Notes under the pieces: model-generated | The model's database searches: none | What the model was told of the DNA's origin: nothing | What the model saw: only the letters and a program-made list of their open reading frames with translations | Shown: positions 52,036 to 61,231 of the stretch, piece by piece | Position numbering within the stretch: position 1 is the stretch's first letter | Layout of the letters: every line of letters starts with the position of its first letter | Made by a program: the position numbers and the translations under genes | NCBI RefSeq assembly: GCF_021272185.1 | Contig: NZ_JAJSEC010000011.1 | Coordinates: 47,937 to 111,936, forward strand | DNA from: Roseivivax sp. GX 12232 | Lineage (GTDB): Bacteria > Pseudomonadota > Alphaproteobacteria > Rhodobacterales > Rhodobacteraceae | DNA: 64,000 nucleotides | Reading direction: 5' to 3'

Positions 52036-54846
52036 ATGGCCGTTGATCAAGCGGCGATCCTCCCGTCTCCACGCGGTCGTGGTTCACAAACTGGTTCACA
52101 TCGTCAGGGGTGTAGAACGCGTGAGCCCTCGAGGAAGTGGGGGCTTCACCTCGTTCGAAGAAATGGGATCTTCTACTTCCGGCGTCGCTGGCCGAAAAAA
52201 ATCTGCGCTTTCGGCGCGCCCGCGTTTTTGTCGGTTTCGCTGCACACACATCTCCTCGCCGAAGCGGTAAAGCGGTCGGCTGACCTGCTGTCCGCAGTCG
52301 AGGCAGGAGAGAAACACGTGCTCAAAGAACTACAGGATAGCGCCATCGACGAGACCCGCGTCCAGGCGATGCTGAGAGAGATGGTCCGGCGGGCCGTGGC
52401 TGGCATGATTGCCCGGCAGGAAAGCGCAGCTGTGTCTGAGATTTCCGAGGCCTACCTCGGCCGGATCGATACAGAGACTGGTCGCATCCGGGACGCTCAG
52501 CGGGCTCGGGAGTGGTCGGTGGCCTCGACGTTCGCTGGAGAGATCGCGCGGCAGCACGGTCTTGACCGTGAGGCCGTCGAAGCACCCGCAGTTGCCCGGC
52601 AAGTGCTCTTCCTTCTACGCCGCCTCAACGACTTGAGCGCCCGCGTCGAGAGGGACTTCGATGACCCGCTCGATGTCGGGCGGGATCTGCTAATCGATCA
52701 TGGGCTGAAGCCGGCCCGAGACGCCATGAAGCCGCCCATGCTGCTGTCGGAGGCGATTGAGAGGGCCTGCGAAGAGGCGCCGCAAGACGTGGAGACCAAG
52801 ATCCGGGTCGCAGGGAAACTCGCCCTGGCGTATTTCGGCGACGTGCCCGTGGCATCGATCGTGCTCGAGGAGGCCTTCGAGTTCCTCTTCAAAGTGTGGA
52901 TGCTGCCGAAGGGTTGGGGGAAAGGCCACGGCCGGAACAGGCATGAGAAGATCGGCAAGGACCTGTGCCCCCTTCAGGAGATCCGCGAGGCCGACGAGAA
53001 GGATGCGCAGCTGCTCGAGGAAATCATGCGCCTCGACACCTTGTCGGTGCCTGACAAGCGCCGTCGGCTCGTGCAGGAGCTCACGCCGCGCCTCACGGAC
53101 GGATACCTGTTCGTCCAACGCGACATGATCAATCGTATATTCCGAGCCGCGCTTGGGCGAAAGCACGTCGGCAGGGATGTCGATGACGACGCTCGCGTTG
53201 TGCCATCCCATGCGCAGCTCAAGAAAAAATTGATCTCTTGGCACAAGTCTCAAAAGACACCCTGCAAGCTCCCCAAGCGCGTGTCGCGCCCGAAGCGGCG
53301 GATGTCCTGGTCACTCGAGCACGTGTCGCGGCTCCTGCGCTCGCCGATCTATCTCGGCACTTCGTCAAAGAAACAGCGCAGCCGCAAGGCCACCGCGCGC
53401 AATCGCATCATCATCCGAGACGCGATCTATTGGGTTCCGCTCGTCATGATTACCATGGGTGTCCGTCCGGAGGAGATCTTGCAGGCCGCCGTCTCGGACC
53501 TGGTGCGCCGCGATGGGATCCTCTGTTTGTTTGTCGGAGACGAGGAAGACGCCGTTCTGAAGAACGAACAATCGCGGCGCGTCCTGCCGATCCCGGAGAT
53601 TCTTCTTGAACTTGGCTTCCGGGAGTGGGTCGTGAAGAAACGAAGGGATGGTGAAACCTGGCTTTTTCCTGAGATCCAGCCAGACAAGAGCCACGGTCGT
53701 CGGTCACAGATCTTCGGCGATCGACTGCGGAACCTCCTTGAGAGGTTGAAACTCCGGGACGCGCGCGAAGACATCTACGCCATGCGGCGCACGCTGTCCT
53801 CCAAGCTCTTGAGCCTGGGCATCGATACCGGGACACGCCAGAAGATCCTGGGCCACCTGGAGGGTACGACCGTTGATCGGCACTATTCGGATCACGGTCT
53901 TCTGGAGCTGAAGGACCTCCTGGATGCCGTGGATTACGGGATAGAGGTCGGTCGCGACAAGCGGTTCGATTTCCCGATCATCGTGGGCAACCGCACCGCT
54001 CTGCAGACGGCCATCGATGTCGAGGTGGCGCTGACCGATCAACGGGAGGTTTCTGCCGTTCAATTTCGGGATTCGGAAACAGACGAGATCGTGTTCGAGG
54101 CCGCTATCTCCGGACGCAAGGCACCTGCGGCATACCCGTGGAATGAATGTAGTGCACTCGATGAGAAAGAAGTTGCGTCTCAGATCATCGCGCTCAGCCG
54201 ACAATACTCGCTCACGATGCCGGCCAGTGAAGAAGCCACGGCAGCGCTCGAGCATTTGTTGATCCTCGTCGACGACAAGCCGTTCTACCTTCCTGCCGCA
54301 AAGCGCAACGTCGCCAAGGAGGCGCCGGAAACGGACCGTGAGCCCCTGGCTGATGCTGAACCGGTGGTTCAGGAGCCGGGCCGTCGGCTGGCCGATCTCG
54401 CGACCGGGGATCTTGTGGTCTGCGTTTTTCCGAGCCGTCGCCCCGGCGTCACAGAGGCGGCGGCGCGCCCAGGAGTTGTCGTAACCACCCGAAGCATGGC
54501 TGGTCGGAAGTTCCTCGATATCGCTTGGGGCGGCCCGATGACTCCCGACAGAGCTGCGCGGCATGTACTCGCCATCGCCCAGCCCGTGGAGATGGCCGAG
54601 GCCAAGCTCGACATTCCCACGCGCTTCAATTTGCGGCGGCGCGTTCTTGTGCCTGCTGAGGATACGACAAGGCTGCATGGTCGCTTGGGGCGCATCGGTA
54701 AGAGCGCCGAAGCAAGGCTTAGGGAGAGCCTCATCCATGCCGGTGACGTCTCCCCGGAACCCATCGAAGAACCCGTCAGAACGTCTCGACCACTGGTCGT
54801 GGCGCGGAGGCGCAGCAAGAGCGTGCGGCCGCCAAATTCAAGGTAG
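52036..54846 (+). CDS. Very large tyrosine recombinase (phage-type integrase) with a PemK/MazF-like C-terminal domain
   Basis: A 936-residue protein. Residues about 38-54 (HLVRRNGIFYFRRRWP) match a DUF6538-type N-terminus of integrases. The catalytic domain has Arg477 (MGVRPEE), Lys509 (LKNEQSRRVLPIP), Arg584 in YAMRR (the usual His is Tyr581), His607 (LGH) and Tyr617 (HYSD). Typical integrases are about 350-450 residues; this one has a long middle and about 300 residues after Tyr617. Residues about 786-905 begin GDLVVCVFP, then AARPGVVVTT and TRFNLRRRVLVP, which resemble PemK/MazF toxins. ATG at 52036 is used; ATG at 52003 lies in the tRNA end. Codon use differs from its neighbours (more A/T-ending codons), a sign of transfer. 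Confidence 0.8.
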   Translation: MAVDQAAILPSPRGRGSQTGSHRQGCRTREPSRKWGLHLVRRNGIFYFRRRWPKKICAFGAPAFLSVSLHTHLLAEAVKRSADLLSAVEAGEKHVLKELQDSAIDETRVQAMLREMVRRAVAGMIARQESAAVSEISEAYLGRIDTETGRIRDAQRAREWSVASTFAGEIARQHGLDREAVEAPAVARQVLFLLRRLNDLSARVERDFDDPLDVGRDLLIDHGLKPARDAMKPPMLLSEAIERACEEAPQDVETKIRVAGKLALAYFGDVPVASIVLEEAFEFLFKVWMLPKGWGKGHGRNRHEKIGKDLCPLQEIREADEKDAQLLEEIMRLDTLSVPDKRRRLVQELTPRLTDGYLFVQRDMINRIFRAALGRKHVGRDVDDDARVVPSHAQLKKKLISWHKSQKTPCKLPKRVSRPKRRMSWSLEHVSRLLRSPIYLGTSSKKQRSRKATARNRIIIRDAIYWVPLVMITMGVRPEEILQAAVSDLVRRDGILCLFVGDEEDAVLKNEQSRRVLPIPEILLELGFREWVVKKRRDGETWLFPEIQPDKSHGRRSQIFGDRLRNLLERLKLRDAREDIYAMRRTLSSKLLSLGIDTGTRQKILGHLEGTTVDRHYSDHGLLELKDLLDAVDYGIEVGRDKRFDFPIIVGNRTALQTAIDVEVALTDQREVSAVQFRDSETDEIVFEAAISGRKAPAAYPWNECSALDEKEVASQIIALSRQYSLTMPASEEATAALEHLLILVDDKPFYLPAAKRNVAKEAPETDREPLADAEPVVQEPGRRLADLATGDLVVCVFPSRRPGVTEAAARPGVVVTTRSMAGRKFLDIAWGGPMTPDRAARHVLAIAQPVEMAEAKLDIPTRFNLRRRVLVPAEDTTRLHGRLGRIGKSAEARLRESLIHAGDVSPEPIEEPVRTSRPLVVARRRSKSVRPPNSR

Positions 54847-56175
54847 AGGACGCTGCAGAAATCGCTCCCAGCTCCCGGCCTATCGTGATGTTGATACAAG
54901 GCATTCGCTGTCGTATCGCTCGATTTCCACTGACCCGGTTGCCTTGCTGGCTTGGTCTGTCATGCTGCGATGCCGGTCGCGCGCCGGGCCAAGAAACAGG
55001 TTGATCTGCAGGATGCCGCTGACGCGGCCCCTGCGCGCGGTCAAGAAAAACATCCTGCGATTCCGAGACTTGGATGCACTAATGGGATGCTGACCCTTTC
55101 CAGCCGGGAAGGCTTTCCGGGAAAAGCCAGATTTCAACGAAGCCTTCTGAATGCGGCAGAGCATCATGTGTCCAGGGTCCAGCGATGATGGGAAACCGAG
55201 CTGCCATCGGCCAATACCAAGCTGCAATCGGCGGATCGGCGGAAGCCGAACGGCCGGCCTTCCGGAGTTCTCGCGATGTTTGTTCAAATCGCAGCGCTTT
55301 TTTCGCTCGGTCCGCGGGCGGAGGGCATGGCTGGTCTGGTGTCCGAGGCCTTCACACCTTGAACGCCGCAACCGCCATGCGAGCCAGTGCTCCTATGGAG
55401 GCCACCTTCGCGCTTCTCATAGGATTGTTGAACCGCCAGCGGTCAGCAGCCAACTGAGCAGAGAAATATGTCGCCATGGAGCTGTCTTTCGGCGATCCTG
55501 GGCCGCTCTGACCTCACGAGTATATGGCCGGTATTCCGGCTTCTATACTGGTATTGTGGATCAGACCTCAGAAAGACCCCGAACACGCCGAGCTGTTTGG
55601 TCTTTGTGTGTCCGGCGGATCCTGGAACTCGTGCTTGAGATACAGACATACATGACTGTCCGCCATCCGCACTCCTTGGGAGAAGGTCGATGGTCACAGA
55701 ATAAGACACACAACTGCGCAATCTGGATCTCAGATCTGACAGCGGTGAAGGTCGCATAGTGCCCAGCGTCGTCATAGAAGTCCGACGTGACGAACGATGG
55801 CTCAGAGCCCCGGCCAGATTCTTTTCGTCGCGCCGATCCCGCAAACACCAGAGACCCGTGCATCTCGGGGTTGGCTCTTTGCGAGCATCACAGCTCTATA
55901 CCTCGAAAGGCAGCCACCATATCGTAAGCGGCTGTTGCCGCGCGGTTTTCCGATTGAAGCACTTTGTGCGAAAACCGTGGACTTTGTGAGCCTTCGGTCG
56001 CCTTGATTGCTCTTTCTCACCATCGCAGTATTGCCTCGGTGGGAGCCGAGAAAGTGAAACCGTCGAGGTGTTACGTCGGGTGCTGCGGATCTCCGAGAAG
56101 AGGGTGCCCTCCAACAGTGACGCGAGATCTCCGCGCCTCGGCGCATGAAACCAGGCCGAAGGCGCGGTCGACTGC
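54847..56175. other. Gene-poor region after the integrase, probable remnant of the inserted element
   Basis: About 1.3 kb with base composition and reading-frame pattern unlike the surrounding genes: open frames are short, overlapping and without good starts. I recognise no protein, and I found no second copy of the tRNA-Gln 3' end that would mark the far attachment site. It may be decayed phage or island DNA. Confidence 0.5.
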
Positions 56176-57105
56176 ATGAACCTAAAGTCTCTTCAGCTCT
56201 TTCGGCAGATCGTGCTGACAGGCTCGCTGGCCGAGGCGTCGCGCCAGCTCAATGTCTCGGCCTCGGCGGCAAGCCGGCTGTTGTCGCTTCTGGAGCAGGA
56301 GCTCGACATCTCTCTGTTCAGCCGCGAAAAGCGCCAGCTCGTGCTCACCGATGACGGCGATATCTTCTACCGGCGGGTGGTGCAGACGCTCGACGGCCTC
56401 GATGAAATCCCCACGCTGGCCGCCGATATCCGAAATCGCTCGCACCGTCGGCTGTCCCTGGTCACGGCCGCGCCGATCGCCCGCTCGCTGGTGTCTCCGG
56501 CGCTGGCGCATATGGAGGCCGGGGGGCGCTCGATGCAGTGTTCGCTCAACGTCGAGACCCGCTTCGACATCGAAAGCAAGGTGGCCGCGCGCAGCTACAA
56601 CCTGGGCCTCATCTCGCTGCCGGTCGAAAACGCGATCCTCGATGTCGACGTGGAGCCGATCCTCGAGGCGGGCACCGAGGTGCTGATGCCGTCCGATCAC
56701 CCGTTGGCGGCGCGCGACGAGCTGACGGTCGAGGATATCGCCCGGGAGCGCTTCGTCGCTCTGCGGCCCGGGCAGCGCTGGCGCGACCGGCTGGACCAGG
56801 TGCTCGGCGTCAGCGGGTATGAGCCGCAGGTGGCGGTCGAGACGAGCTCCAGCATCGTGGCGCTGCAACTCGTGCGCGACAGGCTGGGGATCACCCTGAC
56901 CGACCGCGCCTCGGTTGAGCTGTTGCCCGGCGACCAGGCGGTGCTGCGCCCGTTGGTGGGCCCGCGTCCGGTCACCTATGCGGCAATCCATGCGCCGGGG
57001 CCGCGCGCGCCTTTGGCGACGGCCTTTCTCGACGCGGTGAGCGCGGTGATCGAGGCGCGGCGTGCCACCGATCCGGCGGCCGCCGCCATGCTCGAGCTGA
57101 TCTGA
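56176..57105 (+). CDS. LysR family transcriptional regulator
   Basis: A 309-residue regulator. The N-terminal winged helix (about 1-60) includes SLAEASRQLNVSASAASRLLSLLEQEL; the effector-binding domain covers about 90-290. The gene is convergent with the lyase gene (5 bases between stops). It is the only regulator near the ABC transporter operon, so control of that operon is likely but not shown. The ATG starts directly at MNLKSLQLFRQIV, the usual LysR N-terminus. Confidence 0.93.
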   Translation: MNLKSLQLFRQIVLTGSLAEASRQLNVSASAASRLLSLLEQELDISLFSREKRQLVLTDDGDIFYRRVVQTLDGLDEIPTLAADIRNRSHRRLSLVTAAPIARSLVSPALAHMEAGGRSMQCSLNVETRFDIESKVAARSYNLGLISLPVENAILDVDVEPILEAGTEVLMPSDHPLAARDELTVEDIARERFVALRPGQRWRDRLDQVLGVSGYEPQVAVETSSSIVALQLVRDRLGITLTDRASVELLPGDQAVLRPLVGPRPVTYAAIHAPGPRAPLATAFLDAVSAVIEARRATDPAAAAMLELI

Positions 57106-57109
57106 CGGC

Positions 57110-58447
57110 TCAGCCGCGAAGCGCCGCGGCACGCGCCTCGGCGGTCTCGGCCAGGCGCCGCGCGATGGCCGCGCTTTGGCCGGTGTAGCCCGCGGGATCG
57201 AGAAGCGCCTGCACTTCGGCTTCGCCCAGGGCGCGCACCTCAGGGTGTTCGAGCAGCCGGGTTTCCAGCGCGCAGCCGCTCGCCAGCGCCTCCTCGACGG
57301 CGTGATGCACGAGGTCATGCGCCTCCGCCCGCCCGGTCGCGGGCGCCAGCGCCATCATCAGCCTCTCGGTGGCGACCAGCCCGCCCGAGCGCATCAGGTT
57401 CTCGCGCATCTGCTCCGGGTGGACCTCGATCCGATCGAGCAGCCGTGCGAGGTCGCGGGCCACGGTCCAGCCAAGGGGCAGGGCGGTGTCGATCACCGAG
57501 GACAGCAGGTGGTTCGCCGCGGCGTCGCCCTCGTGGCTGGTCAAACCCGACTCCATCGCAGGCGCCGCCTGAGAGCGGAGCCGCGCGCAGTCGGCCTGGA
57601 GCCGGACCACGTGCTTGGGATTGACCTTGTGCGGCATGGTGGAGCTTCCGACGACGCCCTCGTCGAGACGTTCGCTGAGCTCGCCGATCTCCTCGGTCAT
57701 GAGGACGTAGGCCTCGCGGGCGATGCGTTCGGTCGTCATCCCGAACATTCCGAGTTGCATCACGAACTCGACGAAGAGGTCGTTCACCGTACGGCCAGGC
57801 ACCGCGAGCTCGCCCAGGTCCAGCTCGCGCGAGAGCGCCGCCATGAGCGCGGGGCCATCCTCGCCGTAGCCATGGAAGGCGCCCACGGCGCCGCCGAAGG
57901 GCAGCCGGAACGCGCGCCGCCCGGCATCGTCCAGGCGGTCGGCCGCGCGGGTCAGCTCTTCGATCCAGCCGGCGATTTTGAACCCGAAGGTGATCGGCAC
58001 AGCGTGGCGGCGGTTGGTGCGCCCGGCCATGGGCGTCTCCGCATGGCTCCGGGCCAGCGCGGCCAGCCGGTCGAAGGCCTCGGCGAGGGCCTGGTCGAGC
58101 CCCCGGCGGGCCCGGCGGATCAGCAGGAGCCGTCCGGTCTGCATGACGTTCTGCGTCGTGGCCCCCCAATGCACGTAGCGGCCCGCGTCGCCGGCATCCT
58201 CGGCAAGGCAGCGGGTCAGCGACAGAACCGGGGCCATGGTGCGAGAGATGGAGGCGCGCATGCGATCCTCGCCGATCGCCTCGATCCGGGCGTGGCGGCT
58301 GATGTCCTCGGCCGCCCAGGCCGGGATCATGCCGATCTCCGCCTGCGCGCGGGCGAGGGCGGCCTCGACGTCGAGCCAAGATTGCCAGAGCGAGGCTTGG
58401 GAAAACAGCGTCTCCGGCGTGACGGTCTGCGCGCGGTCGTGCTTCAT
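57110..58447 (-). CDS. Fumarase/aspartase-superfamily lyase (adenylosuccinate lyase/CMLE-like), specific substrate unknown
   Basis: A 445-residue cytoplasmic lyase. The superfamily signature appears as GSSTMPHKVNPKHV and the catalytic region also includes HWGATTQNVMQTG and TSHEGDAAANHLL. Adenylosuccinate lyase and carboxymuconate cycloisomerase have MPHKRNP; here the Arg is Val, so substrate binding is probably different. It is the last gene of an ABC-importer operon and overlaps the ATPase gene by ATGA, which suggests cleavage of an imported compound with an amino-dicarboxylate (such as an N-substituted aspartate or an opine). This is inference from context. Confidence 0.85.
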   Translation of the reverse strand: MKHDRAQTVTPETLFSQASLWQSWLDVEAALARAQAEIGMIPAWAAEDISRHARIEAIGEDRMRASISRTMAPVLSLTRCLAEDAGDAGRYVHWGATTQNVMQTGRLLLIRRARRGLDQALAEAFDRLAALARSHAETPMAGRTNRRHAVPITFGFKIAGWIEELTRAADRLDDAGRRAFRLPFGGAVGAFHGYGEDGPALMAALSRELDLGELAVPGRTVNDLFVEFVMQLGMFGMTTERIAREAYVLMTEEIGELSERLDEGVVGSSTMPHKVNPKHVVRLQADCARLRSQAAPAMESGLTSHEGDAAANHLLSSVIDTALPLGWTVARDLARLLDRIEVHPEQMRENLMRSGGLVATERLMMALAPATGRAEAHDLVHHAVEEALASGCALETRLLEHPEVRALGEAEVQALLDPAGYTGQSAAIARRLAETAEARAAALRG

Positions 58448-60270
58448 GGCGCCATGTCCTCGCTCGCTGCCTCGTCGTGTTCGAACCTCGGCGCCGCCGC
58501 GAGAAGGCGCCTGGTGTAGGTCGTCTGGGGCCGAACCAGCACGTCCTCGGCCAGGCCGGTCTCGATCAACTGCCCGTTCAGCATCACCGCGACACGGGTG
58601 GCGATCTGGTGGACCACCGCCATGTCATGCGTGATGAGCAGGCAGGTCAGGCCCAGATCGCGCTGCAACTCGCTGAGAAGGTTCAGGATCTGCGCCTGCA
58701 CGCTGACATCGAGCGCGGAGGTCGGCTCGTCGCAGACCAGCATCCGCGGGTCGGTGACCAGCGCGCGGGCGATGGCCACCCGCTGCCTTTGCCCGCCCGA
58801 GAGCTGCGACGGATAGGAGTGCAGCAGGCGGTCCGGCAGGCGCACGAGCTCCATCATCTCGCGCGCCTTCCTGCGGCGCGCCCCGGCGTCGCCTTCGCCG
58901 CGCAGGGCCAGCGGGCGGGCGATGATCTCGGCCAGGGTTCGGCGCGGGTTGAGCGAGGAATAGGGGTCCTGGAAGATCGGTTGCACCCGGCCGGCCCGGT
59001 CCATCGGGGCCATGTCAGAGACGGGGATGCCATCGAGCAGGATCTCCCCGGAGGTCGGCGCATCGAGGCCGAGCAACATGCGCGCGAGCGTTGATTTGCC
59101 CGACCCGCTTTCGCCCACGAGGGCGAGGATCTCGCCCCGGTGCACGCTGAGATCGACATTGTCGACGGCGCGGATTTCGTGCGGCGGGCCGAACAGACCC
59201 TTGCGGCTTTGGAAGACCCGGCTGACGCCCCGGGCCTCGAGCGCGGTCTCGGCAGCACCGGTCCGCGCGCGCTCGATCACCTCGGGGGCCTGCTGCGCCG
59301 CGCGCAGCTCGGCGTCGGCCAGCACGCAGCGGCGCCAGTGATCCGCGTCTCCCTGCACCGGCGGGCGGGACGCGGTGCATTCGGGCCGGGCCTGTGCGCA
59401 GCGCGGCGCGAAGACACACGACCTGGGGCGCGCGTAGAGCGACGGCACCGTGCCGGGGATCGCCTCGAGCTTGCGCACCGGGCCGTCGGTGCGCGGGATC
59501 GCTCCGAGAAGCGCGCGGGTATAGGGGTGGCGCGGTTGGCGCAGCACGGAGGCGGCCGCGCCGGATTCCACCACCTCGCCGCCATACATCACCGCGACGC
59601 GGTCGACGTTGCGGGCCACCACGGCCAGATCGTGGGTGATGAGGATCATTCCCATGCCCATCTCGCGGCGCAGATCGGCCAGCAGCTCCATGATCTGGGC
59701 CTGCACCGTGACGTCGAGGGCGGTCGTGGGCTCGTCTGCGATCAGCAGGTCAGGCTCCATCATCAGTGCCATCGCGATCATCACGCGCTGGCGCTGCCCG
59801 CCCGAGAGCTGGTGGGGATACTGCGCCATGCGCGCCCTGGGCTCGGGGATGCCGACGCGGTCCAGAAGCTCGATGGCGCGCTCCCGGGCTGCAGAGGCCG
59901 AGAGCTTGCCGCTCCGGACGCTTGCCTCGGTCAGCTGCCGCCCGATCCGGTAGACCGGGTTCAGCGAGGTCATCGGTTCCTGGAAGATCATTCCCAGCTT
60001 CGGGCCCAGGTAGTCGCGGGCGAATGTCGCCTCGTCCACCCGGGTGAGCTCCGTGCCGTCGAAGCGCATCGCATCGGCCGTCATGCCCGCGCGCCGGGGC
60101 AGGAGCCGCATCAGCGCCAGGGCGGACATGGACTTGCCCGAGCCGCTTTCGCCGACGATGCCGAGGCTCTCGCCACGGTCGAGGCTAAGCGAGACGTCGC
60201 GCACCGCGTGCAGCGGGCCGGCCGGCAGGTCGAGGGAGACGGACAGGTTGTCGATCTCGAGCATGGGCAT
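58444..60270 (-). CDS. Fused ABC transporter ATPase (two nucleotide-binding domains), oligopeptide/nickel type
   Basis: A 608-residue cytoplasmic protein that joins DppD- and DppF-like halves. First half: Walker A 40-47 (GESGSGKS), signature LSGGQRQ (155-161), Walker B LLIADEP. Second half: Walker A 386-393 and another LSGGQRQRV. Between them is the oligopeptide-type Cys-rich stretch CVFAPRCAQARPEC (286-299). It drives import with the two permeases encoded just upstream. It overlaps the lyase gene by ATGA and the permease gene lies one base upstream. A second ATG at 60264 is a possible start. Confidence 0.95.
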   Translation of the reverse strand: MPMLEIDNLSVSLDLPAGPLHAVRDVSLSLDRGESLGIVGESGSGKSMSALALMRLLPRRAGMTADAMRFDGTELTRVDEATFARDYLGPKLGMIFQEPMTSLNPVYRIGRQLTEASVRSGKLSASAARERAIELLDRVGIPEPRARMAQYPHQLSGGQRQRVMIAMALMMEPDLLIADEPTTALDVTVQAQIMELLADLRREMGMGMILITHDLAVVARNVDRVAVMYGGEVVESGAAASVLRQPRHPYTRALLGAIPRTDGPVRKLEAIPGTVPSLYARPRSCVFAPRCAQARPECTASRPPVQGDADHWRRCVLADAELRAAQQAPEVIERARTGAAETALEARGVSRVFQSRKGLFGPPHEIRAVDNVDLSVHRGEILALVGESGSGKSTLARMLLGLDAPTSGEILLDGIPVSDMAPMDRAGRVQPIFQDPYSSLNPRRTLAEIIARPLALRGEGDAGARRRKAREMMELVRLPDRLLHSYPSQLSGGQRQRVAIARALVTDPRMLVCDEPTSALDVSVQAQILNLLSELQRDLGLTCLLITHDMAVVHQIATRVAVMLNGQLIETGLAEDVLVRPQTTYTRRLLAAAPRFEHDEAASEDMAP

Positions 60271-60271
60271 A

Positions 60272-61231
60272 TCAGTTCCTTCCGTCGGGCGAGGTCACGT
60301 CGCGCAGGCCGTCGCCAAGAAGGTTGGCACCGATCACCAGCGCGAAGAGGCAGAGGCCGGGCAGCACCACCAGCCAGGGGCGGTAGAACATCGCCTGCTT
60401 GCCCTCGGCGATCATGAGGCCCCAGGAGGGCATCGGGGGCTGGATCCCCACACCGAGGAAGGACAAGCTCGATTCCGCGAGGATCGCGATGCCGAGCTCG
60501 AAGGTGAAGATCACGATGATCGCGCTGACCAGGTTGGGCAGGATCTCGTGGCGGATCACCTGGCCGGGGCTGGCGCCCGCGGCCCGCGCGGCGGCGACGA
60601 AGTCCAGGCTGCGGATGCGCTGGGTCGCGGCGCGGGTCACTACCAGGTAGTAGGTCCAGTGCAGCACGCCCACGATGCAGATCACCACCCAGACCGACGG
60701 CCCGATGATGAAGACCAGCGCCATGGCCAAGAGCAGCCCTGGCAGTGCCAGCTGGGCGGTCAGAAGGAAGCTCACCGCGTGGTCGATCCAGCCGCCGAAA
60801 TATCCCGCGATCACGCCCAGGGTGACGCCGATCACCATGCCGATGCAGGCGGCGCCGAGGCCGATCATCAGCGAGATACGCGCGCCGTAGATCAGCCGGC
60901 TCAGGTAGTCGCGGCCGTTTTGGTCGGTGCCAAGCAGATATTCCGGGTTGCCGCCCTCGGCCCAGACGGGCGGCAGCATCCGCGCGCTCAGCGACTGGGC
61001 GAAAGGATCGTGCGGCGCGAGCAGCGGCGCGAAGATCGCCACCAGCACCAGAAGCGCGATGATCGTGCCACCGATCAAGAGCCCGCCGTGGCCGCGCGCC
61101 CGGGTCAGGGCCAGCCGGCGCGGCGTCGGCGGCAGAGCCTCGGGGGTGCGCTGGGTGGCCTCGGCCGCGCTTTCCGCGGCCAGAGGCTGGGTCGGGTCGG
61201 TCTGGGCGGGGGTGGTCCGGGTCAGGCTCAT
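60272..61231 (-). CDS. ABC transporter permease, DppC type
   Basis: A 319-residue inner-membrane protein with about six transmembrane helices. An N-terminal region of low complexity (about 1-45, Pro/Ala-rich) precedes a long extracytoplasmic segment, as in DppC/OppC. The EAA loop is AAARAAGASPGQVIRHEILPN. It pairs with the DppB-type permease, whose stop overlaps its start by ATGA. Confidence 0.93.
   Translation of the reverse strand: MSLTRTTPAQTDPTQPLAAESAAEATQRTPEALPPTPRRLALTRARGHGGLLIGGTIIALLVLVAIFAPLLAPHDPFAQSLSARMLPPVWAEGGNPEYLLGTDQNGRDYLSRLIYGARISLMIGLGAACIGMVIGVTLGVIAGYFGGWIDHAVSFLLTAQLALPGLLLAMALVFIIGPSVWVVICIVGVLHWTYYLVVTRAATQRIRSLDFVAAARAAGASPGQVIRHEILPNLVSAIIVIFTFELGIAILAESSLSFLGVGIQPPMPSWGLMIAEGKQAMFYRPWLVVLPGLCLFALVIGANLLGDGLRDVTSPDGRN

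Noticed and set aside
54880..55371. A 163-codon minus-strand frame
   Set aside because: Product is basic and low complexity with no family features; likely chance.
54847..56175. Transposase or toxin genes in the tail after the integrase
   Set aside because: Short frames of 70-200 codons with no recognisable motif, starts or ribosome-binding sites.
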